Shown: in pieces, positions 1 to 7,090 of the stretch | How positions within the stretch are numbered: position 1 is the first letter of the stretch | Layout: the number at the start of each line of letters is the position of its first letter | Assembly: GCA_031261015.1 (NCBI GenBank) | Contig: JAISKG010000100.1 | Location: forward strand, 1 to 9,605 | Source of the DNA: Dysgonamonadaceae bacterium | Lineage (GTDB): Bacteria > Bacteroidota > Bacteroidia > Bacteroidales > Azobacteroidaceae | Direction of reading: 5' to 3' | Length of the DNA stretch: 9,605 bases | Notes under the pieces: model-generated | What the model was told of the DNA's origin: nothing | The model's input: the letters and a program-made list of their open reading frames with translations, nothing else | The model's database searches: none | Program-made: the position numbers and the translations under genes

Positions 1-23
1 GAGTTTATTAACTTAATTCGAAA

Positions 24-248
24 TTAATCTTTAATTTCTTCGTAATCAACATATTCTCCTTCGTCCGGTTGAATGATTTTCTTTGTCGCCGCCGCCGAAG
101 CTGTTTTTTTGGAATCCGAACGATTCTCCGGTGAAGATTTTTTGGACTTGGGGAAGAATAGGCCGCCCAGCAGCAGCTTGAGGACTGAGAAGCCGAAGAT
201 GAAGATTAGGAAGAGGAATAATAAGAATATGATTAAGAGAAATTTCAT
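24..248 (-). CDS. Small membrane-anchored protein, DUF4834-like
   Basis: A 74-residue protein of unknown function. Residues 2-30 form one strongly hydrophobic, Phe/Leu/Ile-rich segment that should be a membrane anchor or uncleaved signal anchor. Residues 31-60 are a Lys/Ser/Ala-rich, probably disordered linker. The C-terminus (62-74) is acidic and contains the string DEGEYVDYEEI. A hydrophobic N-terminus plus a GEYVDYEE-like acidic tail is what I recall of the DUF4834 family of Bacteroidota; this rests on pattern memory, not a search. The ATG is the first possible start and precedes the hydrophobic segment, and a TAnnTTTG-type box lies about 20 bases upstream. The gene is divergent from hisS. 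The remaining 23 bases to the window edge hold nothing recognisable. Confidence 0.72.
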   Translation of the reverse strand: MKFLLIIFLLFLFLIFIFGFSVLKLLLGGLFFPKSKKSSPENRSDSKKTASAAATKKIIQPDEGEYVDYEEIKD

Positions 249-268
249 TGCGTTTTATTTACGGAAAA

Positions 269-276
269 CAAAGGTA
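269..276 (-). promoter_or_regulatory. Candidate -7 box of the DUF4834-like gene
   Basis: On the minus strand this reads TACCTTTG, an exact match to the Bacteroidota primary-sigma -7 consensus TAnnTTTG. It would place the transcript start about 12-15 bases before the ATG. The -33 element is poor: the nearest TTTG on this strand is about 25 bases upstream, longer than the usual spacing of roughly 19-21. A second exact TAnnTTTG match on the minus strand (362-369) could serve instead with a longer leader. Confidence 0.4.
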
Positions 277-327
277 CATAAAATTTTTAATTGCACATAG
301 CCAAATGAAAAAATTTCCGGAAACGCC

Positions 328-343
328 GCTCTCTATCGAGAGC
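328..343. repeat. Perfect inverted repeat between divergent genes
   Basis: GCTCTC and GAGAGC are perfect 6-base arms around the 4-base spacer TATC. The repeat lies between the promoter-like boxes of the DUF4834-like gene and hisS, so it should fall outside both transcripts. No T-run follows it on either strand, which argues against a terminator. A protein-binding site is possible but nothing identifies the protein. Confidence 0.45.
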
Positions 344-370
344 TTGGTTTAGATGGTATCACAAATATAC

Positions 371-401
371 TTGGTAAAGTTCTATAATTTTCGTAAATTT
401 G
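371..401 (+). promoter_or_regulatory. Candidate hisS promoter (Bacteroidota type)
   Basis: The -7 box TAAATTTG at 394-401 matches TAnnTTTG exactly. A TTGG at 371-374 can serve as the -33 element with a 19-base spacer, inside the usual range. Transcription would start near 408, giving a leader of about 25 bases before the hisS ATG. Confidence 0.6.
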
Positions 402-432
402 CATCCAAATCACAAAATTATTTCTCATCCTT

Positions 433-1800
433 ATGCAAAAACCCTCCATCCCCAAAGGAACCCGCGATTTTTCGCCCGCAGAAATGGCTAAACGCAACTA
501 TATTTTCGATACCATCCGGCAAGTTTTCCATTTGTACGGATTCAAGCAGATCGAAACGCCGGCGATGGAAAATCTCGAAACGTTGATGGGAAAATATGGA
601 GAAGAAGGCGATAAATTGCTCTTCAAAATACTTAATTCCGGTGATTTCTTGAGTGATGTTTATGGCGATGATTGGGCAAACCATAATTTGCTTGCATTGG
701 CTAATCAAATGTGTGAAAAAGGTTTACGCTACGATCTGACGGTTCCTTTCGCCCGCTTTGTGGTGATGCACCGCAACGAAATCTCGTTTCCCTTCAAACG
801 CTTCCAGATTCAACCGGTGTGGCGCGCCGACCGGCCGCAGAAAGGTCGCTACCGCGAGTTTTTCCAGTGCGACGCGGATATTGTCGGATCGGATTCTTTG
901 CTCAACGAAGTGGAATTGATCCAAATCATCGACGAAGTATTCAAACGCTTTGGCATCCGCGTGGCTATCAAACTCAATAACCGCAAGATCCTGAGCGGAA
1001 TCGCAGAAATCATCGGCGAAGCCGATAAAATCGTTGACATCACCGTAGCCATCGATAAATTGGATAAAATCGGTTTGGAAAATGTCAACGCGGAATTGCT
1101 TTCCAAAGGGATTCCGGAAACGGCCGTCGCTCAATTGCAACCGATTATCCTGTTATCCGGCAGCAATCGCGAAAAATTAGCTACGCTGAAAAGTGTTTTG
1201 CAAACTTCGGAAACCGGCCTTAAAGGTGTGGAAGAAATTGAAATCCTTTTGAATAAAACGGATTTACTGAATATTACCGCTTCGCTGGATTTAGACCTGA
1301 CTTTGGCTCGCGGCCTCAACTACTACACCGGAGCGATTCTCGAAGTCAAAGCTTTGGACGTCGCTATCGGCAGCATCACCGGCGGCGGCCGCTATGACAA
1401 TCTGACGGGCGTATTCGGCATGCCGGACGTTTCGGGCGTAGGAATTTCTTTCGGCGCCGACCGGATTTTCGACGTGCTGAACCAGTTAAATCTTTATCCC
1501 GAAAATTCCGGTCAACAAACGCAAATCTTGTTTGTGAATTTTGGTGAACAGGAAGAAAATTATATCCTTCCGATTATCAAAAAGTTAAGAGAGAAAGGTG
1601 TGAGCGTGGAACTTTATCCCGAAGCTGCCAAACTCAAAAAACAATTGTCTTACGCCGACGATAATCAGATTGCTTTCGTAGCGATGATCGGCGAAAACGA
1701 ACGCACCGAAGACAAAATGACTCTGAAAAACATGATCACCGGTGAACAACAACTCATTACTGTCGAAGATCTGTTTGATAATAAGCTATTTGCCCGGTAA
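433..1800 (+). CDS. hisS: Histidine--tRNA ligase (HisRS)
   Basis: Charges tRNA-His with histidine using ATP; a cytoplasmic class II synthetase, normally a homodimer. At 455 residues it is full length. Visible parts are the N-terminal PKGTRDFSP (7-15) that opens the catalytic core; [11 protein letters not shown] (98-108); motif 2 around [14 protein letters not shown] (130-143), carrying the ATP-contacting arginine; the histidine-specific signature [10 protein letters not shown] (291-300); GGGRYDNL (317-324); and motif 3 [10 protein letters not shown] (335-344), with its conserved arginine. Residues from about 364 onward form the C-terminal anticodon-binding domain. An extra stretch at about 66-95 between motifs 1 and 2, together with LRYDLT, resembles HisRS forms of Bacteroidota. 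The start is set by the PKGTRDF motif directly after the ATG; no Shine-Dalgarno is seen. The gene is single, divergent from the small gene on its left. Confidence 0.97.
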   Translation: MQKPSIPKGTRDFSPAEMAKRNYIFDTIRQVFHLYGFKQIETPAMENLETLMGKYGEEGDKLLFKILNSGDFLSDVYGDDWANHNLLALANQMCEKGLRYDLTVPFARFVVMHRNEISFPFKRFQIQPVWRADRPQKGRYREFFQCDADIVGSDSLLNEVELIQIIDEVFKRFGIRVAIKLNNRKILSGIAEIIGEADKIVDITVAIDKLDKIGLENVNAELLSKGIPETAVAQLQPIILLSGSNREKLATLKSVLQTSETGLKGVEEIEILLNKTDLLNITASLDLDLTLARGLNYYTGAILEVKALDVAIGSITGGGRYDNLTGVFGMPDVSGVGISFGADRIFDVLNQLNLYPENSGQQTQILFVNFGEQEENYILPIIKKLREKGVSVELYPEAAKLKKQLSYADDNQIAFVAMIGENERTEDKMTLKNMITGEQQLITVEDLFDNKLFAR

Positions 1801-1806
1801 TCGCAA

Positions 1807-1846
1807 ACAAAACTCGTCCGGCAGTTGTTTAAACAATTGGTTTTGT
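1807..1846. repeat. Nested inverted repeats after hisS
   Basis: An outer pair of perfect 7-base arms, ACAAAAC (1807-1813) and GTTTTGT (1840-1846), encloses a perfect 12-base palindrome TTGTTTAAACAA (1825-1836). AAACAA also occurs at 1805-1810 and could pair with TTGTTT at 1825-1830 as an alternative. The region may fold as a weak hisS transcript end, or act as a binding site upstream of the groES promoter. The T-run after it is short, so terminator function is doubtful. Confidence 0.35.
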
Positions 1847-1865
1847 CAATTTGTCAGTAATTCAC

Positions 1866-1885
1866 TTTGGCACAATCTTAGCAAT
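1866..1885 (+). promoter_or_regulatory. Candidate sigma-54 (-24/-12) promoter of groESL
   Basis: The sequence contains TTGGCACA, 4 bases, then TAGCA, against the sigma-54 consensus TTGGCACR-N4-TTGCW; only one core base differs (TAGCA for TTGCA). The invariant GG (1869-1870) and GC (1881-1882) doublets are exactly 10 bases apart, as sigma-54 requires. Transcription would start near 1894, about 46 bases before the groES ATG. No CIRCE element (TTAGCACTC-N9-GAGTGCTAA) is present. A primary-sigma alternative is TCAATTTG at 1846-1853, one mismatch from TAnnTTTG, with TTG at 1825-1827 (18-base spacing). Both could operate. Confidence 0.55.
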
Positions 1886-1893
1886 AGGCTAAG
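1877..1893. repeat. Inverted repeat over the groES -12/+1 region
   Basis: CTTAGC and GCTAAG are perfect 6-base arms with a 5-base spacer. The repeat covers the -12 element of the sigma-54-like promoter and extends to just before the predicted start site. Its placement suits a repressor operator, but no binding protein can be named and chance is not excluded. Confidence 0.4.
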
Positions 1894-1939
1894 CGAAAAA
1901 ACATTACAAATGATTCAATAATATAAAATCTTTCAAATT

Positions 1940-2209
1940 ATGAGTATTAAACCATTAGCAGACAGAGTGTTGGTTAAGCCGGCCGCTGCAGAAGAAAAAA
2001 CAATCGGAGGGATTATCATTCCCGATTCAGCTAAAGAAAAACCCTTGAAAGGGGAAATCATTGCTGCCGGAAACGGTACAAAAGACGAGGAAATGGTTCT
2101 GAAACAAGGCGATCAAGTGTTGTATGGCAAATACGCCGGTACCGAAATTGAATTGGACGGGGAAAAATATTTGATTATGCGCCAATCGGATGTTTTGGCA
2201 ATCATTTGA
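1940..2209 (+). CDS. groES: Co-chaperonin GroES
   Basis: The heptameric lid of the GroEL folding chamber in the cytoplasm; it caps GroEL in an ATP-dependent cycle. The 89-residue length is slightly short of the usual 94-97 but all elements are present: the N-terminal strand [10 protein letters not shown] (3-12), the mobile loop around 18-34 with the hydrophobic tripeptide III (25-27, in GGIIIPD) that docks on the GroEL apical domain, [15 protein letters not shown] in the core, and the C-terminal strand [15 protein letters not shown]. The ATG is the only sensible start, preceded by an A/T-rich leader without Shine-Dalgarno. groEL follows after 37 bases with no terminator, so the two form an operon probably driven from the -24/-12-like element upstream. 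Confidence 0.97.
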   Translation: MSIKPLADRVLVKPAAAEEKTIGGIIIPDSAKEKPLKGEIIAAGNGTKDEEMVLKQGDQVLYGKYAGTEIELDGEKYLIMRQSDVLAII

Positions 2210-2240
2210 TTAATTGAGAATTGAAAATTAAATACATTAA

Positions 2241-3881
<1,641 letters not shown>

Positions 3882-3901
3882 TTGCCTCTATTTCTTATAG
3901 T

Positions 3902-3937
3902 AAAAGAGGCTTTCCTCAACAAGGGCGGCCTCTTTTT
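3902..3937 (+). terminator. Intrinsic terminator after groEL (possible attenuator)
   Basis: Perfect 9-base arms, AAAAGAGGC (3902-3910) and GCCTCTTTT (3928-3936), enclose a 17-base loop that can itself pair CCT (3914-3916) with AGG (3922-3924). The descending arm runs into a T-tract ending at 3937. The arm AGAGGC can instead pair with an earlier GCCTCT at 3884-3889, giving a competing hairpin without a T-run. Only 14 bases separate the T-tract from the next start codon. Confidence 0.65.
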
Positions 3938-3951
3938 AACTTTTTCATTCT

Positions 3952-4509
3952 ATGAAAATAGCTTACAACGAAAGCGAGATACTGACAGGTTTGCGTAGCG
4001 ACGATCCGGCCGTTCAAAGAAAATCATTTGAACGCGTGGTGAATCATTACAGCGAGCGATTGTATTGGCAAATTCGCAAAATGGTTCTTTCGCATGACGA
4101 TGCCAACGATCTGTTGCAGAATACGTTTATCAAAGCGTGGACGAATGTGGATCTGTTTCGCGGCGAAGCCAAATTATCGACTTGGCTCTACAAAATCGCG
4201 ATCAACGAAAGCATTACGTTTTTGAACCGGCAGCGGTCGCGACATAATCTTTCGCTCGACGACGGAGCTGTTTTCCTGAGCGAAAAACTCGAAACCGACG
4301 AATATTTCGACGGCGACGCGGCGCAACTCAAGCTGCAAAAAGCCATTTTAACGCTTCCCGACAAGCAACGTGCCGTTTTCAACTGGCGCTATTATGACGA
4401 AATGTCGTATGAAGACATGGCCGAAATCAGCGGAACGTCCGTCGGCGCCTTGAAAGCCTCTTATCATCACGCTACGAAAAAAATCGAAGAATTTTTGAAG
4501 CAGGATTAA
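3952..4509 (+). CDS. RNA polymerase ECF-type sigma-70 factor
   Basis: A 185-residue alternative sigma factor. Region 2 (about 26-95) includes DANDLLQNTFIKAW (50-63), the core-RNAP-binding and -10 recognition helices, and continues through LSTWLYKIAINESI (75-88). After an acidic linker (about 100-125), region 4 (126-180) carries LPDKQRAVFNWRYYDEMSYEDMAEISG and a helix-turn-helix ending in ALKASYHHATKKI that should read the -35 box. There is no region 1.1 or 3, as expected for the ECF group. The next in-frame Met (44) would remove part of region 2, so the first ATG is the start. No promoter fits between the groEL terminator and this gene, so read-through or a promoter inside groEL seems needed. 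The next gene looks like its anti-sigma partner. Subgroup and target genes are unknown. Confidence 0.9.
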   Translation: MKIAYNESEILTGLRSDDPAVQRKSFERVVNHYSERLYWQIRKMVLSHDDANDLLQNTFIKAWTNVDLFRGEAKLSTWLYKIAINESITFLNRQRSRHNLSLDDGAVFLSEKLETDEYFDGDAAQLKLQKAILTLPDKQRAVFNWRYYDEMSYEDMAEISGTSVGALKASYHHATKKIEEFLKQD

Positions 4510-4531
4510 ACTTTTACCGCCGTAAATCGTC
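4509..4531 (+). promoter_or_regulatory. Candidate ECF sigma promoter before the anti-sigma gene
   Basis: AAC (4509-4511), a spacer of exactly 16 bases, then CGTC (4528-4531). This is the classic ECF-type arrangement (AAC near -35, CGT near -10) known from other phyla. It overlaps the last base of the sigma gene's stop codon and would start transcription near 4538, about 20 bases before the downstream ATG. If genuine, the sigma factor would activate its own antagonist and the exported protein. The specificity of this sigma factor is not known, so the assignment rests on motif form and position. Confidence 0.4.
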
Positions 4532-4558
4532 TAAAACACGACAAAAAATGACAAACTT

Positions 4559-4903
4559 ATGAAATCGACAGTAACTTCTTTAGAGGATATCAAAAAAGAG
4601 AATCCGTTTCGTACGCCGGAAGGTTATTTTGATCAGCTTACTTCACAGATCATGAGTCAGTTACCCGAAAAAATTGAGCCTGAAGCTAAAATCGTTCCTC
4701 TTTGGAGCCGCATAAAGCCTTGGATGTACGCCGCTGCGGCAATAGCAGGAATCACATTGACAATCAATCTGTTAGGATACAATCCGTTTGCAAATAAAGG
4801 CACTCTGAACCTGACTTCCGCTTCGGAGATTGACGAATTTTATCAATATTACGAAGAACAATTCGCTGATCAAAGCTATCATGAAACATTTTATGTAGAA
4901 TAA
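4559..4903 (+). CDS. Single-pass membrane protein, probable anti-sigma factor
   Basis: A 114-residue protein without a confident family. Its charged N-terminal part carries the string NPFRTPEGYFDQLTSQIMSQ (15-34), a pattern (PF-x-x-P-x-GYF-x-x-L) I recall from small membrane proteins encoded next to Bacteroidota ECF sigma factors. One transmembrane segment spans about 55-73, and the rest is a short acidic, Tyr-rich tail (88-114). With Lys/Arg before the segment, the N-terminus should be cytoplasmic and able to hold the sigma factor, and the tail periplasmic. This topology matches short CnrY-like or RseA-like anti-sigma factors. The gene lies 49 bases after the sigma gene. The anti-sigma role is inferred from position and topology; no zinc-binding HxxxCxxC motif is present. 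Confidence 0.7.
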   Translation: MKSTVTSLEDIKKENPFRTPEGYFDQLTSQIMSQLPEKIEPEAKIVPLWSRIKPWMYAAAAIAGITLTINLLGYNPFANKGTLNLTSASEIDEFYQYYEEQFADQSYHETFYVE

Positions 4904-4911
4904 TCATAGTC

Positions 4912-4988
4912 CGTCATTGCGAGGGTGAAGCCCAAAGCAATCCTGCAGGTCTGAAAATCCGGATTGCTTCGTTTCGCTCGTAAGGACG
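4912..4988. repeat. Degenerate palindromic intergenic repeat (REP/MITE-like)
   Basis: The left end CGTCATTGCGAGG and the right end GCTCGTAAGGACG are imperfect inverted copies, and the inner arms AAGCAATCC (4935-4943) and GGATTGCTT (4961-4969) are perfect 9-base complements. The core vocabulary GTCATTGCGAG...AAGCAATCC...GGATTGCTTCG...CG is that of a dispersed palindromic repeat found in many bacterial genomes. It is often seen as phantom peptides such as SLRAKRSNP in spurious reverse-strand translations, and that peptide appears here too. No transposase is nearby. As RNA it would form a long hairpin between two genes and might affect transcript stability or read-through. Confidence 0.75.
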
Positions 4989-5026
4989 AAACAATAAGAG
5001 TAACTTGGTAATAAATAATATATACA

Positions 5027-5494
5027 ATGAAAAAAACAAAAATAATCCTTCTGTTGATGTGCTTGATCGCGTTGCCGGTCACGCTTTTCGCTCAGTCCAA
5101 CGACGAAAAGAAAAAAGAAGATTTCGAGAAATTCAAAGAACAAAGGAAAGCCTATATCTCTCAAATAATGAATCTTACCGAAAGTGAATCGGTAGTTTTC
5201 TGGCCGCTGTGCAACGAATTTCAAGAGAAAAAATTTGAACTCAATAAAACGCTACGCGCCGAAATTCGCAAAATCCACGAAGCGAAAAAAGCCGGCAAAA
5301 CGGTGAGTGCAGCCGATTATAAAAAGGTCGTCGAATTGGGCGCATCCGTGAAACTCAAGGAAGCGCAATTGGAATCGGAATACTTGACGAAATTTTTAAC
5401 TGTTCTTCCGGCCGAAAAAGTTTACCTTTATCAACAAGCTGAATATCAATTTGCTAAAACGATGTTTGGTGATCGCAAGAAAGGTAAATCTTAA
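5027..5494 (+). CDS. Exported helical protein, Spy/CpxP-like (putative envelope stress sensor)
   Basis: A 155-residue protein with a signal peptide: Lys-rich start, hydrophobic 6-20, likely cleavage after LFA (22) before QSND. The mature part is highly charged and predicted all-helical, with NLTESESVVFWPLCNEFQEKKFELNKTL beginning at 49. That resembles the LTxxE...F.P...E...K pattern of small periplasmic Spy/CpxP/CnrX-type proteins, although sequence identity cannot be judged here. Heptad-like charged helices run from about 64 to 120, and a second LT-containing helix is near 124-148. A single mature cysteine (62) stands in the otherwise conserved-looking WPL-x-NEF. Encoded after an ECF sigma factor and its probable antagonist, it may be a periplasmic folding helper or sensor of that circuit (inference). 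Its stop codon is 7 bases from the convergent trxB stop. Confidence 0.72.
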   Translation: MKKTKIILLLMCLIALPVTLFAQSNDEKKKEDFEKFKEQRKAYISQIMNLTESESVVFWPLCNEFQEKKFELNKTLRAEIRKIHEAKKAGKTVSAADYKKVVELGASVKLKEAQLESEYLTKFLTVLPAEKVYLYQQAEYQFAKTMFGDRKKGKS

Positions 5495-5501
5495 CTTCCC
5501 A

Positions 5502-6443
5502 TCATAAACAGGTATTGTTTAAATATCTTTCAGCCTCAATCGCAGCAATGCACCCGCTGCCGGCAGCAACCACTGCTTGCCGGTAGTTGGGATCTGCAAC
5601 ATCACCGGCGGCAAAAACACCGGGAATAGTTGTCCGGGTTGTCCCCCAAATCGTTTTGATGTATCCGTTTTCATCGGTTGGCAGAAAATGCTTGAATACC
5701 GCAGAATTAGGTGTATGGCCAATTGCCAGAAAGAAGCCGTCGATTGCCAAATCGAATTTTTCTTCCTCAGACTGTCCGGCAAAACGGACAAAATGTCCAC
5801 CTTCCAGCACATCTTCTCCAAACAAACCTAAAGTATTGGTATTCAACAAAACTTCAATTTTCGGATGATTGAAAACACGGTCTTGCATAATTTGCGAAGC
5901 GCGCAAGTAATCTTTCCGCACAATCAGATAAACTTTACTTGCCAAGCCTGCTAAATACAAAGCTTCTTCGCAAGCAGAATCACCGCCGCCAACTACAGTT
6001 ACCGTTTTTTTTCGATAGAAAAAACCGTCGCATGTGGCGCAGGCAGAAACGCCTTTGCCGTTGTATTTTTGTTCGTCGGGCAAACCTAAGTATTTGGCCG
6101 ACGCTCCGGTACAAATAATCAGCGACTCTGTTTCGACTTCGGTTTCGCTGTCGATCGTGACTTTATACGGCTTATTCGACAAATCGCAATCGGTGACGAT
6201 GCCACGACGTACATCCGTACCGAAACGTTGCGCCTGTTTTTTCAAATCTTCCATCATGTCGAAGCCGCTCACACCTTCGGGATAACCGGGAAAATTTTCT
6301 ATCTCGGTCGTGATTGTTAACTGTCCGCCGGGCTGGATTCCTTCGTACAACACTGGAGATAAATTGGCGCGCGCCGCGTAAATGGCTGCCGTATAGCCTG
6401 CCGGCCCTGAGCCGACGATGAGGCATTTTACTTTTTCGTTCAT
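5502..6443 (-). CDS. trxB: Thioredoxin reductase (NADPH, FAD)
   Basis: Passes electrons from NADPH through FAD and a redox-active disulfide to thioredoxin in the cytoplasm. At 313 residues it is a full-length low-molecular-weight TrxR. Visible are the FAD-binding GSGPAG (11-16) after the first strand, GGQLTITTEIENFPGYPEG near 39-57, the active-site CATC (135-138), the NADPH-binding GGGDSACEEA (152-161), RKDYLRAS in place of the commoner HRRDxxRAS that contacts the NADPH phosphate, and C-terminal GVFAAGDVADPNYRQ, which closes the FAD site. The start codon overlaps the lolA stop (ATGA), so it is the last gene of the ftsK-lolA-trxB operon and probably translationally coupled. No thioredoxin gene is in the window. 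Confidence 0.95.
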   Translation of the reverse strand: MNEKVKCLIVGSGPAGYTAAIYAARANLSPVLYEGIQPGGQLTITTEIENFPGYPEGVSGFDMMEDLKKQAQRFGTDVRRGIVTDCDLSNKPYKVTIDSETEVETESLIICTGASAKYLGLPDEQKYNGKGVSACATCDGFFYRKKTVTVVGGGDSACEEALYLAGLASKVYLIVRKDYLRASQIMQDRVFNHPKIEVLLNTNTLGLFGEDVLEGGHFVRFAGQSEEEKFDLAIDGFFLAIGHTPNSAVFKHFLPTDENGYIKTIWGTTRTTIPGVFAAGDVADPNYRQAVVAAGSGCIAAIEAERYLNNTCL

Positions 6444-7090
6444 CTTAAATCTATGATTTCCGCGTTTGGATATTTCTTTTTATTGAATGTAAAATAGCTG
6501 TCGGCCAAATTTTGCTTGGTTTGATAGCTATTGAGCCGGATGATATTTTCTATTTTATTGGTGAAATAAAGATGGAATTTCACCGGCATCCAGTCGGTTG
6601 CGTTGATTTGGAGTACGATTTTGGAAATGTCGCCTTTTTTTTCCGGAACCAACTCGATTTCATGGATTTTCCGCTTTTTTTCATCGGTTTTCTGTCCCAA
6701 ATATTTATATTTGCAACCTTTTTTGTAAATGCTGTAAATCAGCGAAGGATTCAAAGCTTGCGCCTGTTCGCCGGTCGGCTCGCTCACGTTGACTTCATCC
6801 CACGATTTTTGCAAAACCCATTGTGTTTTGCCGTCGAACCAGATTTCCGTGCCGGGAATATCCACATGGAAACGCGCGCCTTTTAATTCGATCGTTCCAT
6901 CGAAAATATCACTGGTTTTAGTCGATATATCCTTGACTTCCATAGTAAAAGTAGCCGAAATGGCGCTGGCATTGGAAAAAGCCGTGGACGATTTATCCAA
7001 AATTTCTTTGGCTTTGGCGTCTTTTTGTGCAAAAGTTTGCAGCGGAAATACTAATAAGCAGCTTAACAGCCACATATTCAATCGTTTCAT
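6440..7090 (-). CDS. lolA: LolA-like outer-membrane lipoprotein carrier
   Basis: A periplasmic carrier that should accept lipoproteins from the LolCDE-type exporter at the inner membrane and ferry them toward the outer membrane. It has 216 residues with a signal peptide: MKR start, hydrophobic 5-20, cleavage probably after TFA (21). The mature protein alternates beta strands and fits the LolA fold (open beta-barrel with a helical lid). Family-like segments are SATFTMEVKD (45-54), DGTIELKGARFHVDIPGTEIWFDGKTQWVL (64-93) and LNPSLIYSIYKKGCKY (113-128). Bacteroidota generally encode LolA without a recognisable LolB (family knowledge). Both ends overlap neighbours by four bases: its ATG overlaps the ftsK stop, and its stop overlaps the trxB ATG. 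The FtsK-LolA-TrxB order supports the call. An LLSC string at 8-11 is inside the hydrophobic core, not a lipobox. Confidence 0.88.
   Translation of the reverse strand: MKRLNMWLLSCLLVFPLQTFAQKDAKAKEILDKSSTAFSNASAISATFTMEVKDISTKTSDIFDGTIELKGARFHVDIPGTEIWFDGKTQWVLQKSWDEVNVSEPTGEQAQALNPSLIYSIYKKGCKYKYLGQKTDEKKRKIHEIELVPEKKGDISKIVLQINATDWMPVKFHLYFTNKIENIIRLNSYQTKQNLADSYFTFNKKKYPNAEIIDLR

Noticed and set aside
724..1140. Long open frame on the minus strand inside hisS
   Set aside because: It lies wholly antisense to conserved HisRS coding sequence, and its protein has no recognisable domain; it is a shadow of codon bias.
1801..1939. CIRCE (HrcA) operator upstream of groES
   Set aside because: Looked for TTAGCACTC-N9-GAGTGCTAA; only TTAGCA is present, and the true inverted repeat there is CTTAGC-N5-GCTAAG, which does not match CIRCE.
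5005..5187. Short plus-strand frame starting before the Spy-like gene
   Set aside because: Out of frame with the 155-residue exported protein, which has a clear signal peptide and a coherent helical sequence; the short frame has neither.
4904..5224. Minus-strand open frame with the peptide SSLRAKRSNP
   Set aside because: This is translation of the palindromic repeat joined to antisense of the Spy-like gene, a well-known false-protein pattern.
5495..5521. Bidirectional terminator between the Spy-like gene and trxB
   Set aside because: Only 7 bases separate the stop codons; TAAACA-N5-TGTTTA at 5505-5521 is A/T-only, lies within the end of trxB and has no useful T-run.
6440..7090. LolA-like protein as a lipoprotein (LLSC at residues 8-11)
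   Set aside because: The cysteine is inside the hydrophobic core, which continues for about ten residues to a normal signal-peptidase I site (TFA before Q), so a lipobox is unlikely.
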